Source: Janthinobacterium lividum (GTDB lineage Bacteria > Pseudomonadota > Gammaproteobacteria > Burkholderiales > Burkholderiaceae_D). From it: DNA of 64,000 nt. The notes below the pieces were generated by a model, which searched no databases, was not told the DNA's origin, and worked only from the letters and a program-made list of their open reading frames with translations. A program made the translations under genes and the position numbers. The stretch covers positions 303,662 through 367,661 of the forward strand of contig NZ_JAAOLY010000004.1 in NCBI RefSeq assembly GCF_011601275.1, in the 5' to 3' direction. Positions 15,702 to 24,981 of this stretch are shown one piece after another; positions within the stretch are counted from its first letter, which is position 1; every line of letters begins with the position of its first letter.

Positions 15702-17498
15702 TTAATTCGCTACTGTTTTTGCTAATTTTTGCATTTCGTCATTCTCGGCCGGCGCGCCTTTCCTGGGTTGCGGCAAGTGGATGGCCAGCACCGTGCCCTG
15801 GCCGGCCTGGCTGTCGATGCGCAGTTCGCCGCCCAGCGCGTGGACACGTTCGCGTATGCTTTTCAGGCCGAAGGCGGCCCGCTTGCCGTGGTCGCCCGGC
15901 TGCATGCCGATGCCGTTGTCGCTGATGCGCAGCACGATGGCGTCCGTATCCTGCGCCAGCGCCACTTCCACTTCGCTGGCCTGGGCGTGGCGCACGATGT
16001 TCGACAGCGATTCCTGCAGCACGCGGAAGATGGCTGACGTCTGGCGCTGGTCCAGGCCCAGGTCGGGCGCCTCGCTGTCGAGCGTGAGCCGGTAGCGGAT
16101 GGCGCCGCGGCCCTCCATCTGGCGGATCAGCCATTCTGCCGCCGGGCCCAGTCCCAGTTCAAGGGTACTGGGATGCAAGTCATTGATGATGGTGCGCACG
16201 GAGCGGATGGTGGTATCGATGGTGTCGAGCACGCGCTGGGCGTGGCGGTGCAGGCGCGGGTGGGCTTTGGCCGTGCGCGCGTGCAGCAGCGACACATCGA
16301 TGCGCAGCACCATCAGGTTCTGGCCCAGGTCGTCATGAATGTCGAGCGAGATGCGCCGCCGCTCCTCTTCCTTGATGGTTTGCTGGTGGTCGGTCAGTTC
16401 GCGCAGCTGGGCCAGGGTGCGCTGCAGGTTTTCCTCGTTGCGCTTGCTGTCGGTGATGTCGATGGCCATGGCGATGATCATCTGCGGCTGGCCGTCGTCG
16501 TCAAACACGGGTTTCTTGTGCGTCTGCACCAGGCGGTTTTCCTGCAACTGCGCGTTCCATACCAATTCTTCGCGGATCACCACCTTGCGGCTGGCAAACG
16601 CTTCCTGGTCCGCCGCGTGGAAGCCCATGTTCTGTTCCGTGGGGAAATGCTGCAGGTCGCGTCCCTCGGCGATGTCCTGCTGGCGCACGCCCCATTGCTG
16701 TTCGCAGGCCTGGTTCATCAGCACGATGCGCGAATCGGCATCCTTGAGGAACAGCGACAGGGGCATCATGGAAATGATGTCCTGCAGCCGCTCTTCGCTG
16801 CGCGCCAGGGCGGCTTCCGTTTGCGCGCGCATGGCGATTTCCGCGGACAGCTGGAGATTCACGTCGAGCAACTGGGCCGTGCGCAGGGCCACGCGGCTTT
16901 CCAGCTCCGCATGGGCCACGCTTAACGCGTGTTCGGCCCGCTTTTGTTCGGTGATGTCGCTGGCCAGCACGAGCGCGCCCGTCAAGGTGCCCAGCTGGTC
17001 GTACAGGCAGCGGCCGCTGATCATGGCCCAGCGTTCCGAGCCGTCGCTGTGCCAATACTGCAGTTCGCCCATGCAGCTGTGTTCCTGCGTGCGCCTCAGC
17101 GGGCACAGGCGCAACAAGGTCGCTTCATCGTGGAATTCGCTCATCGTGTGGCCCAGCAGCTTTTCCGCCGGGATGCCCAGCATGTCGCACAGGCGCTGGT
17201 TGATATGCAATATCGTGCCTTGCGCATCCGTTTGCCACATGCCGTCCTGCGCCGTCTCGCTCAGGTCGCGGTAGCGCATGACGCTGGCGTCGAGCTGCAG
17301 TCGCGTGTTGGCCACGTGGGCGCGCAGCTTGCGCATCAGCCACATGGCTGTGCTGGCGGACGTCGCCAGCAGCAGCGACAGCCAGACATGTTCCCAGAAG
17401 TCGAGCTCCTGCCAGGCCGCGCCCGCCAGCCAGCCCAGCATGATCAGGATGAGGGCGGCGCATGCCGCACTCAGCGTTTCAATCGACCATTTGCTCAT
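15702..17498 (-). CDS. PAS-containing sensor histidine kinase, NarL-type
   Basis: A membrane sensor kinase of about 598 residues: two N-terminal membrane segments, two PAS domains (MRYRDLSETAQDGMWQTDAQ and RLQDIISMMPLSLFLKDAD), a HisKA_3 dimerisation helix with the phospho-acceptor His in RRRISLDIHDDLGQNL, and an HATPase_c domain (VLQESLSNIVRHAQA, RISDNGIGM, FGLKSIRERV). This class pairs with LuxR-type (NarL) response regulators; none is in the window, so it is an orphan here. The ATG at 17498 is preferred over 17516 because AGGAA lies just before it. The signal sensed is not known. Confidence 0.9.
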   Translation of the reverse strand: MSKWSIETLSAACAALILIMLGWLAGAAWQELDFWEHVWLSLLLATSASTAMWLMRKLRAHVANTRLQLDASVMRYRDLSETAQDGMWQTDAQGTILHINQRLCDMLGIPAEKLLGHTMSEFHDEATLLRLCPLRRTQEHSCMGELQYWHSDGSERWAMISGRCLYDQLGTLTGALVLASDITEQKRAEHALSVAHAELESRVALRTAQLLDVNLQLSAEIAMRAQTEAALARSEERLQDIISMMPLSLFLKDADSRIVLMNQACEQQWGVRQQDIAEGRDLQHFPTEQNMGFHAADQEAFASRKVVIREELVWNAQLQENRLVQTHKKPVFDDDGQPQMIIAMAIDITDSKRNEENLQRTLAQLRELTDHQQTIKEEERRRISLDIHDDLGQNLMVLRIDVSLLHARTAKAHPRLHRHAQRVLDTIDTTIRSVRTIINDLHPSTLELGLGPAAEWLIRQMEGRGAIRYRLTLDSEAPDLGLDQRQTSAIFRVLQESLSNIVRHAQASEVEVALAQDTDAIVLRISDNGIGMQPGDHGKRAAFGLKSIRERVHALGGELRIDSQAGQGTVLAIHLPQPRKGAPAENDEMQKLAKTVAN

Positions 17499-17618
17499 CC
17501 GCGTTCCTGGCGTCATGGTTGGCCGCTGCCGTGCGCTTGGCGCCGGAGAGGGGGAGTGTCAGCCGCCAGTGTAATACCAAATGTTGTTTTCTTGAGAATA
17601 TTTTTCCATTGGGAAAGC

Positions 17619-17645
17619 AAAAGGCCGGCCCTTGCGGTGCCGGCC
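17619..17645 (-). terminator. Terminator of ppc
   Basis: Read on the minus strand, GGCCGGC pairs with GCCGGCC (17639-17645 with 17623-17629) and is followed by TTTT. It lies about 30 bases after the ppc stop. Confidence 0.7.
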
Positions 17646-17673
17646 CCTGCCTGCCGATGGCAGTTTGACGCGA

Positions 17674-20523
17674 TCAGCCCGTGTTGCGCAGACCTGCCGC
17701 GACGCCGTTGATCGACAGCTGGATACCGCGGTGCACCCGTTCATCCACTTTACTGGCGCTGGACAGCGCGCGGTTGCGCTTGATCAATTCCACCTGCAAA
17801 TGGTTCAGCGGGTCGAGATAGGCGAAGCGGTTCTGGATCGAGCGGGCCAGCAGCGGATTGCCCGCCAGGCGTTCCGTATTGCCGGTGATCAGCTCCAGGC
17901 AGCGCAAGGTGTTGCCATGCTCGTCCGTAATGCGCTTGTAGATGCGTTCGCGCAAGTCCTGGTCCGCCACCAGTTCCGCATAGCGCGAGGCGATCGCCAG
18001 GTCCGTCTTGGCCAGCACCATGTCCATGTTCGACAGCAAGGTGGCAAAGAATGGCCATTCGGCATACATGGCGCGCAGGGTGGCGATCTTGTCATCCTTT
18101 GCGGCGCCGTCGGCCTGGTTGATCCAGGCCTCGATGGCGCTGCCGAAGCCGAACCAGCCCGGCAGCAGCAAGCGGCACTGGCCCCAGGAAAAGCCCCAGG
18201 GAATGGCGCGCAAGTCTTCGATGCGCTGGTTGGCCTTGCGCGAGGCGGGACGGGAACCGAGGTTCAGTTCGGCGATTTCCGCAATCGGCGTGGCCGAGAA
18301 GAAATACTCCGTAAAGCCCGGCGTTTCATACACGAGGTGGCGGTAGGCGTGATAGGCGAGGTCCGACAGTTCCGCCATCACGGCTTCGAACTGCGCCAGC
18401 TGGCTGTTGCGGGCCGGATTGGCTTCCTGCGGCGCCAGGCTCGCTTCCAGGGTGGCGGCGACCAGCAATTCCAGGTTGCGCCGGCCGATTTCCGCGTTGG
18501 AAAACTTCGAGGCGATGATCTCGCCTTGCTCCGTCAAACGGATCTGGCCGTTGACGGTGCCCGGCGGCTGGGCCAGGATGGCTTCGTAGCTGGGTCCGCC
18601 GCCACGGCCCACCGTGCCGCCGCGGCCATGGAACAGGCGCAGCTTGACGCCGGCCTTGCGGAAATCGGACACGAGCGCCAGTTCCGCCTTGTACAGTTCC
18701 CAGTTCGACGTAAGGAAACCGCCATCCTTGTTCGAGTCGGAATAGCCGAGCATGACTTCCTGCAACTGCCCCTGCTTGGCGATCAGCTGCTTGACTAGCG
18801 GCAAGGCCATGACCTGGCTCATGATGCCGGCCGCGCGCTGCAGGTCGGGGATCGTCTCGAACAGGGGGATGACCATCAGTTCGCACGTGCTGTCGCCGTC
18901 GCCTCCGGCCTTCCAGTCGGTGCGCAGCAAGCCCGTTTCCTTTTGCAGCAGCAATACTTCCAGCAGGTCGGACACGGTTTCCGTGTGCGAAATGATGTAG
19001 TTGCGAATGGCCCGCGCCCCGTAGCGCTGACGGATGTCGCGCGCCGCGCGCAGGATCGCCAGCTCGGAATCCGTTTCGGTGGCGTAGGCGATATAGGGCG
19101 AATACAGCAAACGCGGCTGGGCCAGTTCGTTCAGCAGCAGCGCCTGCTTGTCTTCCTCGGACAGGGCCGTGTAGTCGGCGGCCACGCCGCTTTTCGCGAA
19201 CAGGTCGGCCAGCACGCGCTCGTGCACGTCCGAGGTCTGGCGCATGTCGAGCGACGCCAGGTGGAAACCGAAGATGTCGGCCGCGCGCGCCAGGGTGGCC
19301 AGGCGGGGGCGCACGAGGGCCGCGCCGTGGTGCGATTCGAGCGAGGCGACGATGGTGCGCAAGTCGGCGACAAAGGCGGCCGCGTCCGGGTAGGCCGCTG
19401 CCGCGCCCACTTCCTTGCGCAGGATGTTGGTGGCGCCCAGGGCGCGGGCCGTGGCGGCCAGACGCGCATAGATGCCGATCAGGGCGCGGCGGTACGGTTC
19501 GTCGCTGCGGTGCGGCGAAGCGTCCGGCGACTGGTCCGCCAGCGCCTGCAGTTCGGCACTCACGCCCACCATCAGGGTCGAGACGGACAATTCCGCGCCC
19601 AGCGCGTGCACTTCGTCGAGGTAAAAGTCGAGGATGGTGGTGGCGTGGCGCGCCAGCGCGTGCTGCATGGTGCCCGCGTTGACGTTCGGGTTGCCGTCGC
19701 GGTCGCCGCCGATCCAGCTGCCCATCTGCACGTAGGCGGCGTTGATCGGCTCGATGGTGCCGTCGCCGTTCGGATACTCGGCGGCGATGTCTTCCTCGAT
19801 GTCGTCATACAGGCCCGGCAGTTCGCGCAGGAAGGTGATGCGGTAGTAGGACAGGGCGTTTTCGATCTCGTCGGCCACCGTCAGCTTCGAATAGCGCAGC
19901 ATGCGCGTCTGCCACAGGGTGGCCACGCGCGAGCGCAGTAGCTGCATGTTGGCTTGCCGTTCTTTCGGCGTCTGCGGCAGGTCGCGCTCGGCCAGCAGGC
20001 GGGCGATGTCGTGCTCTGCGTCAAGGATGCTCTTGCGCTGCACTTCCGTCGGGTGGGCCGTCAGCACGGGCGCGATCAGGGCGTCCTGGAAGAAGGTATC
20101 GACGGTCTTGCGCGGCACGCCGGCCATGCGCAGTTTTTTCAGCGCGAAGCTGACGCTGCCCTTTTGCGCAGGGGAACCAGCCAGCAGGTGGGCGCGGCGG
20201 CGGCGGATGTGGTGCTGGTCTTCCGCGATGTTGGCCAGGTGCGAGAAATAAGAAAAGGCGCGCACGACGGAAATCGTCTGTTCGCGGCTCAGTTCCTTGA
20301 GCATGGCGTCCAGTTCCAGGGCCGCGTCCGCGTCCGCTTCGCGGCGGAAGCGCACGGAAGTCTGGCGTATGGTTTCCACCACATTGAAGACGGCGTCGCC
20401 TTCCTGTTCCCGCAGCACGTCGCCCAGCAGGCGGCCCAGCAGGCGGATGTCTTCTTTCAGCGGCGCGTCCTTGTCGGAGCCGGCCGCTGGAACTATTTCT
20501 GGTGCTACTGCGTCATTGAGCAT
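17674..20523 (-). CDS. ppc: Phosphoenolpyruvate carboxylase
   Basis: Ppc adds bicarbonate to phosphoenolpyruvate to make oxaloacetate, the anaplerotic feed of the TCA cycle. Length is 949 residues, normal for the family. The first active-site motif [13 protein letters not shown] has the catalytic His near residue 157; the second is [16 protein letters not shown]; the Gly-rich loop [19 protein letters not shown] lies near 630; and the C-terminus ends in the conserved RNTG. The ATG at 20523 fits the family N-terminus. The frame stays open another 1.6 kb upstream, antisense to hemC and hemD; that extension is not coding. It is divergent from hemC with a 210-base gap. Confidence 0.97.
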   Translation of the reverse strand: MLNDAVAPEIVPAAGSDKDAPLKEDIRLLGRLLGDVLREQEGDAVFNVVETIRQTSVRFRREADADAALELDAMLKELSREQTISVVRAFSYFSHLANIAEDQHHIRRRRAHLLAGSPAQKGSVSFALKKLRMAGVPRKTVDTFFQDALIAPVLTAHPTEVQRKSILDAEHDIARLLAERDLPQTPKERQANMQLLRSRVATLWQTRMLRYSKLTVADEIENALSYYRITFLRELPGLYDDIEEDIAAEYPNGDGTIEPINAAYVQMGSWIGGDRDGNPNVNAGTMQHALARHATTILDFYLDEVHALGAELSVSTLMVGVSAELQALADQSPDASPHRSDEPYRRALIGIYARLAATARALGATNILRKEVGAAAAYPDAAAFVADLRTIVASLESHHGAALVRPRLATLARAADIFGFHLASLDMRQTSDVHERVLADLFAKSGVAADYTALSEEDKQALLLNELAQPRLLYSPYIAYATETDSELAILRAARDIRQRYGARAIRNYIISHTETVSDLLEVLLLQKETGLLRTDWKAGGDGDSTCELMVIPLFETIPDLQRAAGIMSQVMALPLVKQLIAKQGQLQEVMLGYSDSNKDGGFLTSNWELYKAELALVSDFRKAGVKLRLFHGRGGTVGRGGGPSYEAILAQPPGTVNGQIRLTEQGEIIASKFSNAEIGRRNLELLVAATLEASLAPQEANPARNSQLAQFEAVMAELSDLAYHAYRHLVYETPGFTEYFFSATPIAEIAELNLGSRPASRKANQRIEDLRAIPWGFSWGQCRLLLPGWFGFGSAIEAWINQADGAAKDDKIATLRAMYAEWPFFATLLSNMDMVLAKTDLAIASRYAELVADQDLRERIYKRITDEHGNTLRCLELITGNTERLAGNPLLARSIQNRFAYLDPLNHLQVELIKRNRALSSASKVDERVHRGIQLSINGVAAGLRNTG

Positions 20524-20733
20524 AATAAAGAACCAAAGTAAGTGTAAAAGCAAGGGAATGTGGATCGCACCGGGCGTTTGGCCGCAGAGGGGAGGGGGCG
20601 CATGATAAAATTTGTGGTCTTCAACATGGACGCTAGCCTGACTTGGCCTTCTAGGCCAAGGGATAACGATTATAGCGACGCCGGGCACCATTCCGATACA
20701 AATTGATATCGGACGGGCGAATTGGCAACGATA

Positions 20734-21771
20734 ATGACAACGACAGCCACAGCGAAAGAACTTGTTTTGAAAGCATCCGAATTGACCCCGAACGAATTGA
20801 ATATTCCTGCCCGCCTGGTGATCGCCACGCGCGAGAGCCGTCTTGCCATGTGGCAAGCTGAACACGTGCGTGCGCGTCTGGCCGCCCTGTATCCGCAGTG
20901 TAGCGTTGAAATTCTCGGCATGACCACACGCGGCGACCAGATTCTGGACCGCGCCTTGTCCAAGGTAGGCGGCAAGGGCCTGTTCGTCAAGGAGCTGGAA
21001 GTGGCGATGGAAGAAGGCCGCGCCGACCTGGCCGTGCATTCGCTCAAGGATGTGCCGATGGAGTTGCCGCAAGGCTTTGCCCTGGCCGCCATCCTCGAGC
21101 GCGAAGACCCGCGCGACGCGTTCGTGTCGAACGATTACGCCAGCCTGGCCGATCTGCCGCATGGCGCCGTCGTCGGCACCAGCAGCCTGCGCCGCCAGTC
21201 GCTGATCGCCGCCCGTTATCCACACCTGACAATCCTGCCCTTGCGCGGCAACCTCGATACGCGTTTGGGCAAGCTCGACCGTGGCGATTACGCCGCCATC
21301 ATCCTGGCCGCCGCCGGCCTGAAACGCCTGGGCCTGGCGTCGCGCATCCGCGCCGTGCTGGCGCCGGAAGACAGCCTGCCGGCCGCAGGCCAGGGCGCCA
21401 TGGCGATCGAGATCCGCAGCGGCCGCGCGGACGGTGCCGACCTCGTGCGTCTGCTGGCGCCGCTGAACCACGCGGCCACGGCGCAAGCCGTCACGGCCGA
21501 GCGCAAGGTATCGAAGATTTTCGGCGGCAGCTGCCAGATCCCGCTGGCCGCGTTCGCCACCGTCGAGGGCGAACAGATGCGCTTGCGCGCCATGGTCGCC
21601 ACGCCGGATGGCGCGCGCATGGCCAGTGCCGACGTCAGTGGCCCGGCGGCCGCGCCCGAACTGCTGGGCGAGCAAGTGGCCGAACTGTTGCGCGGGCAAG
21701 ACGCCGCCGGCATCCTCGCCTCGTGCGCCGTCACGCCCGACAACCATGAAGGCCTGGCGCCGCATGCCTGA
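20734..21771 (+). CDS. hemC: Hydroxymethylbilane synthase (porphobilinogen deaminase)
   Basis: HemC joins four porphobilinogens into hydroxymethylbilane in haem biosynthesis. The 345-residue protein shows [15 protein letters not shown] at the N-terminus of the core, the substrate-binding segments [13 protein letters not shown] and VGTSSLRRQ, and the dipyrromethane-cofactor Cys in [11 protein letters not shown]. The ATG at 20734 is preferred to an upstream TTG at 20722. About 30 N-terminal residues ([16 protein letters not shown]) precede the core, longer than in E. coli. It is first in hemC-hemD-hemX-hemY; its stop overlaps the hemD start by 8 bases. Confidence 0.95.
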   Translation: MTTTATAKELVLKASELTPNELNIPARLVIATRESRLAMWQAEHVRARLAALYPQCSVEILGMTTRGDQILDRALSKVGGKGLFVKELEVAMEEGRADLAVHSLKDVPMELPQGFALAAILEREDPRDAFVSNDYASLADLPHGAVVGTSSLRRQSLIAARYPHLTILPLRGNLDTRLGKLDRGDYAAIILAAAGLKRLGLASRIRAVLAPEDSLPAAGQGAMAIEIRSGRADGADLVRLLAPLNHAATAQAVTAERKVSKIFGGSCQIPLAAFATVEGEQMRLRAMVATPDGARMASADVSGPAAAPELLGEQVAELLRGQDAAGILASCAVTPDNHEGLAPHA

Positions 21772-22546
21772 CACCGTGGTGATCACGCGGCCCGCGGCGC
21801 AAGCGGGGCCGCTGGCCGCCCACATCGCGGCGCTGGGCTTGCCCGTGCAACTGCTGCCGCTGCTGGAAATCCACGCGCTTGACGGCGCGGACGAATGCGC
21901 GCACTTGCAGGCCGTGCTGGCGCGCCTGCGCAAGTTTGACCTGGTGGCCTTCGTTTCGCCCAACGCCATCGACTGCGTCTTTGCGCATTTGTCCGCCTGG
22001 CCGCCAGGTGTGCCGCTGGCCGTGGTGGGCGAGGGCAGCCGGATGGCCCTGGCCGCGCATGGCGTCACGGACGCCAACGCTACCATCACCAGTCCGTTTG
22101 ACACGGCGCGCAGCGATTCCGAACATTTATTGCTGGCGCTGGACTTGCCGGCCTTGCGCGGCAAGCGCGTGCTGATCGTGCGCGGTGATGGTGGACGCGA
22201 TTACCTGGCCGACGGCTTGCGCGCGGCCGGCGCCGAAGTCGAGTTCGTCACTGCCTACCGCCGCAAGGTGCCAACGCTGACGCCGGCCTTGCGGGCGACC
22301 CTGGAAAACCTGTTGCAGCATAATAATGACTGGATCATTACCAGCTCGGAAGCGCTGCGCGGTTTGCTGGCGCTGCTGGGCGAAATGGATGCTGAAAAGA
22401 CGGCTGTTGTGAAAATGCAACAGCAGCATCTGATCGTGCCGCACGCCCGCATTGCGCAAACGGCGGCGGCCCTGGGTTTTGCCCGTGTCACCCTGACAGG
22501 ATCAGGCGACGCAGGAGTGCTCGCCGCGTTACAATCACGACCATGA
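21764..22546 (+). CDS. hemD: Uroporphyrinogen-III synthase
   Basis: HemD closes and inverts ring D of hydroxymethylbilane to give uroporphyrinogen III. The 260-residue protein has the two-domain HemD fold: [17 protein letters not shown] at the N-terminus, [28 protein letters not shown] and [10 protein letters not shown]. The sequence is poorly conserved in the family, but position between hemC and hemX is decisive. The ATG at 21764 overlaps the hemC stop, and hemX overlaps its end by 4 bases (ATGA), so the three genes are translationally coupled. The longer open frame from 21608 lies within hemC in another frame. Confidence 0.93.
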   Translation: MPDTVVITRPAAQAGPLAAHIAALGLPVQLLPLLEIHALDGADECAHLQAVLARLRKFDLVAFVSPNAIDCVFAHLSAWPPGVPLAVVGEGSRMALAAHGVTDANATITSPFDTARSDSEHLLLALDLPALRGKRVLIVRGDGGRDYLADGLRAAGAEVEFVTAYRRKVPTLTPALRATLENLLQHNNDWIITSSEALRGLLALLGEMDAEKTAVVKMQQQHLIVPHARIAQTAAALGFARVTLTGSGDAGVLAALQSRP

Positions 22547-23691
22547 ACGAAATGCCTACACTCTCCGAACCGAATGCAACGCCTGGCAGCGCCGTGAAGA
22601 CGGCGCCGCAGGCGGCCGACCAACCTGCCGGCCGCGCGCCGACCTTGCTGGAACAGCTGCAAAAGCCCATGAGCATCGCCGTCATCGTGCTGGCCGTGCT
22701 GCTGGCTGCGCAAAGCTGGTCGTCCAGCAAGCAGATCCGCAACCTGCGCGAAGAAGTCGCCAAGCGCCTGCAAAAGGGCGATGTCAGCAACGCCGAAACG
22801 GGCGTGCTGGCGCGCAACGTGCAAGAAGGCACGAAAGAGCTGGAAATCAAGGTGGGCGCGCTGGAAAACCGCCAGAGCGAAACGCAAAGCCAGCAGCTGG
22901 CCCTGGAACAACTGTATAACGACTTGTCGAAGAATCGCGACGAGTGGGCGCTGACGGAAATCGAGCAAGTGCTGTCGACGGCCAGCCAGCAGCTGCAACT
23001 GGCCGGCAACGTGCCCGGCGCGCTGATCGCCCTGCAAAACGCGGACCGCAGCCTGTCGCGTTCCGACAAGCCGCAATTCATCACCATCCGCCGCGCCATC
23101 GGGCGCGACATGGAAAAACTCAAGGCCCTGCCCAGTGTCGATTCGACGGGCGTGGCCCTACGCCTCGACGCCGTGATCGCCCAGATCGACTCCCTGCCGA
23201 TGCTGTCCGACGAAACGCCGGCCTTGCCGGCCGCGCCGGAAAAACCGGGCAAGGCTAAGGCCGTGCGCGATGCCGCCGGCAAGCTGGTGGGCCCGCCTGC
23301 GCCGGAACCGATGCTGCAAAAAGTGCGCGACGGCTTCAATACCTGGAGCGGCGACATGTGGGCCGACGTGCGCCAGTTGATACGCATCCGCCGCGTCGAT
23401 ACGCCGGAAGCGCTGATGCTGTCGCCGACGCAATCGTATTTCTTGCGCGAAAACGTCAAGCTGCGCCTGCTCAATGCCCGCATGGCCTTGTTGTCGCGCA
23501 ATGAAACGGCTTTCCGCAACGACTTGATCGCTGCGCAGGATGCGCTGGCCAAGTATTTCGACACCCGCGCCAAGAGCACGCAGACGGCGCAAGCGCTGCT
23601 GCGCCAGGTGCAGGGCAGCAACCTGGCCATCGAAATGCCAACCTTGTCCGACAGCCTGACGGCTGTGCGCAACTACAAAGCGAAGTCCTGA
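22543..23691 (+). CDS. hemX: HemX, uroporphyrinogen-III C-methyltransferase-like membrane protein
   Basis: A 382-residue protein with a short cytoplasmic Ala/Pro-rich N-terminus, one membrane segment at about residues 45-60 (IAVIVLAVLLAAQSW), and a long helical, largely periplasmic domain (KQIRNLREEVAKRL, LTEIEQVLSTASQQLQLAGN). It matches HemX of proteobacteria. Despite its name, HemX lacks a SAM-binding methyltransferase domain and its role in haem synthesis is not settled. It overlaps hemD by 4 bases and is followed 4 bases later by hemY. Confidence 0.92.
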   Translation: MNEMPTLSEPNATPGSAVKTAPQAADQPAGRAPTLLEQLQKPMSIAVIVLAVLLAAQSWSSSKQIRNLREEVAKRLQKGDVSNAETGVLARNVQEGTKELEIKVGALENRQSETQSQQLALEQLYNDLSKNRDEWALTEIEQVLSTASQQLQLAGNVPGALIALQNADRSLSRSDKPQFITIRRAIGRDMEKLKALPSVDSTGVALRLDAVIAQIDSLPMLSDETPALPAAPEKPGKAKAVRDAAGKLVGPPAPEPMLQKVRDGFNTWSGDMWADVRQLIRIRRVDTPEALMLSPTQSYFLRENVKLRLLNARMALLSRNETAFRNDLIAAQDALAKYFDTRAKSTQTAQALLRQVQGSNLAIEMPTLSDSLTAVRNYKAKS

Positions 23692-23695
23692 GCCC

Positions 23696-24892
23696 ATGCG
23701 TCTATTTCTCTGGTTACTCGCCCTGATGGCCGCGGCGATCGGTATCGCCGTGACGGCCCGTTTCAATCCCGGCAACGTGGTGCTGTTCTATCCGCCTTAT
23801 CGCATCGATTTGTCGCTGAACTTCTTCCTGCTGCTGCAGGTCGTGCTGTTCGTGCTGCTGTACCTGCTGGTGCGCGCCGTGCGCGCCACCGTGCGCATGC
23901 CGGCGCAAGTGGCGGCCTATCGCCAGCGCAAGCGTGAACGCGACGGCAACAAGGGTTTGCGCGAAGCCTTGAAAGCCCTGTTCGAAGGCCGTTTCGGCCA
24001 TGCCGAGAAGGCCGCCCTGCGCGCTGCCGAGCTGGAAGAAAACGCCGGCCTGGCCGCGCTGATCGGCGCGCGCGCCGCGCACCGCATGCGCCAGTCCGAA
24101 CGCCGCGACAGCTGGCTGTCCCGCGTCGAAGGCGACGCCAGCCTGAAGACGGCCCGTTTGATGACGGTGACGGAATTGCTGGTCGACGACCACCAGCCGG
24201 AGGCGGCTCTGGCCGCCGTGCGCGAACTCAATGCCAGCGGTACGCGCCATATCCACGCGCTGCAATGGTCGCTCAAGGCCGAGCAGCAGGCGAAGAACTG
24301 GCCGGAAGTGCTGCGCCTCGTGCGTTCGCTCGACAAGCACCGCGCCCTGCATCCGGCCCTGTCGTCGCGCCTGCGCGAACTGGCCTACGACCATTTGCTG
24401 TCCGACCAATCGCATGACGCGGAATCGTTGATGCGCGTGTGGTCCACCGTGCCGAGCAGCGATCGGGTCAAGCCGTATATCGCCTGCCGCGCCGCCACGG
24501 CCCTGAATGCGCGCGGCCTGCACGATGAAGCGCGCCTCGTGTGCGAAGAGTCGCTGGCCGCCGACTGGGACGAGAGAGTCGTGCGCGCCTACCGCGAAGC
24601 GGCGGCGCCGAGCGGCACGCCGGCCCTGCTGCTGCAGATCGAGCATTGCGAGCAATGGATGAAACAGCGTCCACTGGACGCGGAACTGGCGCTGACCCTG
24701 GGCACCTTGTGCCTGAAGCAAAAACTGTGGGGCAAGGCCCAGCGTCACCTGGAACAGGCCTTGTCGGACGCGAACGAGCCGCAGATGGTGCGCGACGCCC
24801 ACCTGAAGCTGGCGCAGATGCACGACGCCTTGCAGCAGACGGAACAGGCCGCCGCGCATTACCGGCAGTGCGCTTTGGCGACCATCCTGTAA
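23696..24892 (+). CDS. hemY: HemY, TPR-containing haem biosynthesis-associated protein
   Basis: A 398-residue protein with two N-terminal membrane helices (LFLWLLALMAAAIGIAVTA and FFLLLQVVLFVLLYLLVRA), followed by a HemY_N region and tetratricopeptide-like helices (ALTLGTLCLKQKLWGKAQRH). This is the proteobacterial HemY, not the protoporphyrinogen oxidase of the same name in Bacillus. Its exact function is unknown; it always sits with hemX. It is last in the hem operon and is closed by the strong terminator at 24911-24948. Confidence 0.93.
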   Translation: MRLFLWLLALMAAAIGIAVTARFNPGNVVLFYPPYRIDLSLNFFLLLQVVLFVLLYLLVRAVRATVRMPAQVAAYRQRKRERDGNKGLREALKALFEGRFGHAEKAALRAAELEENAGLAALIGARAAHRMRQSERRDSWLSRVEGDASLKTARLMTVTELLVDDHQPEAALAAVRELNASGTRHIHALQWSLKAEQQAKNWPEVLRLVRSLDKHRALHPALSSRLRELAYDHLLSDQSHDAESLMRVWSTVPSSDRVKPYIACRAATALNARGLHDEARLVCEESLAADWDERVVRAYREAAAPSGTPALLLQIEHCEQWMKQRPLDAELALTLGTLCLKQKLWGKAQRHLEQALSDANEPQMVRDAHLKLAQMHDALQQTEQAAAHYRQCALATIL

Positions 24893-24910
24893 GCTGTTTC
24901 TCCAGACGTA

Positions 24911-24948
24911 AAAAAGCCGTTCAGTGCAGACTGAACGGCTTTTTTTTG
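24911..24948. terminator. Bidirectional terminator after hemY / gcd
   Basis: An 11-bp stem AGCCGTTCAGT/ACTGAACGGCT (24915-24925 with 24930-24940) with A-run before and T-run after. It lies between convergent hemY and gcd. Confidence 0.92.
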
Positions 24949-24981
24949 CGCTGCTAGCTTGCTACTTTACTTCTTCGAGCT

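Noticed and set aside
20524..22164. Minus-strand open frame extending ppc by about 547 codons
   Set aside because: It runs antisense to hemC and hemD, which are certain genes. Ppc family length and N-terminus fit the start at 20523.
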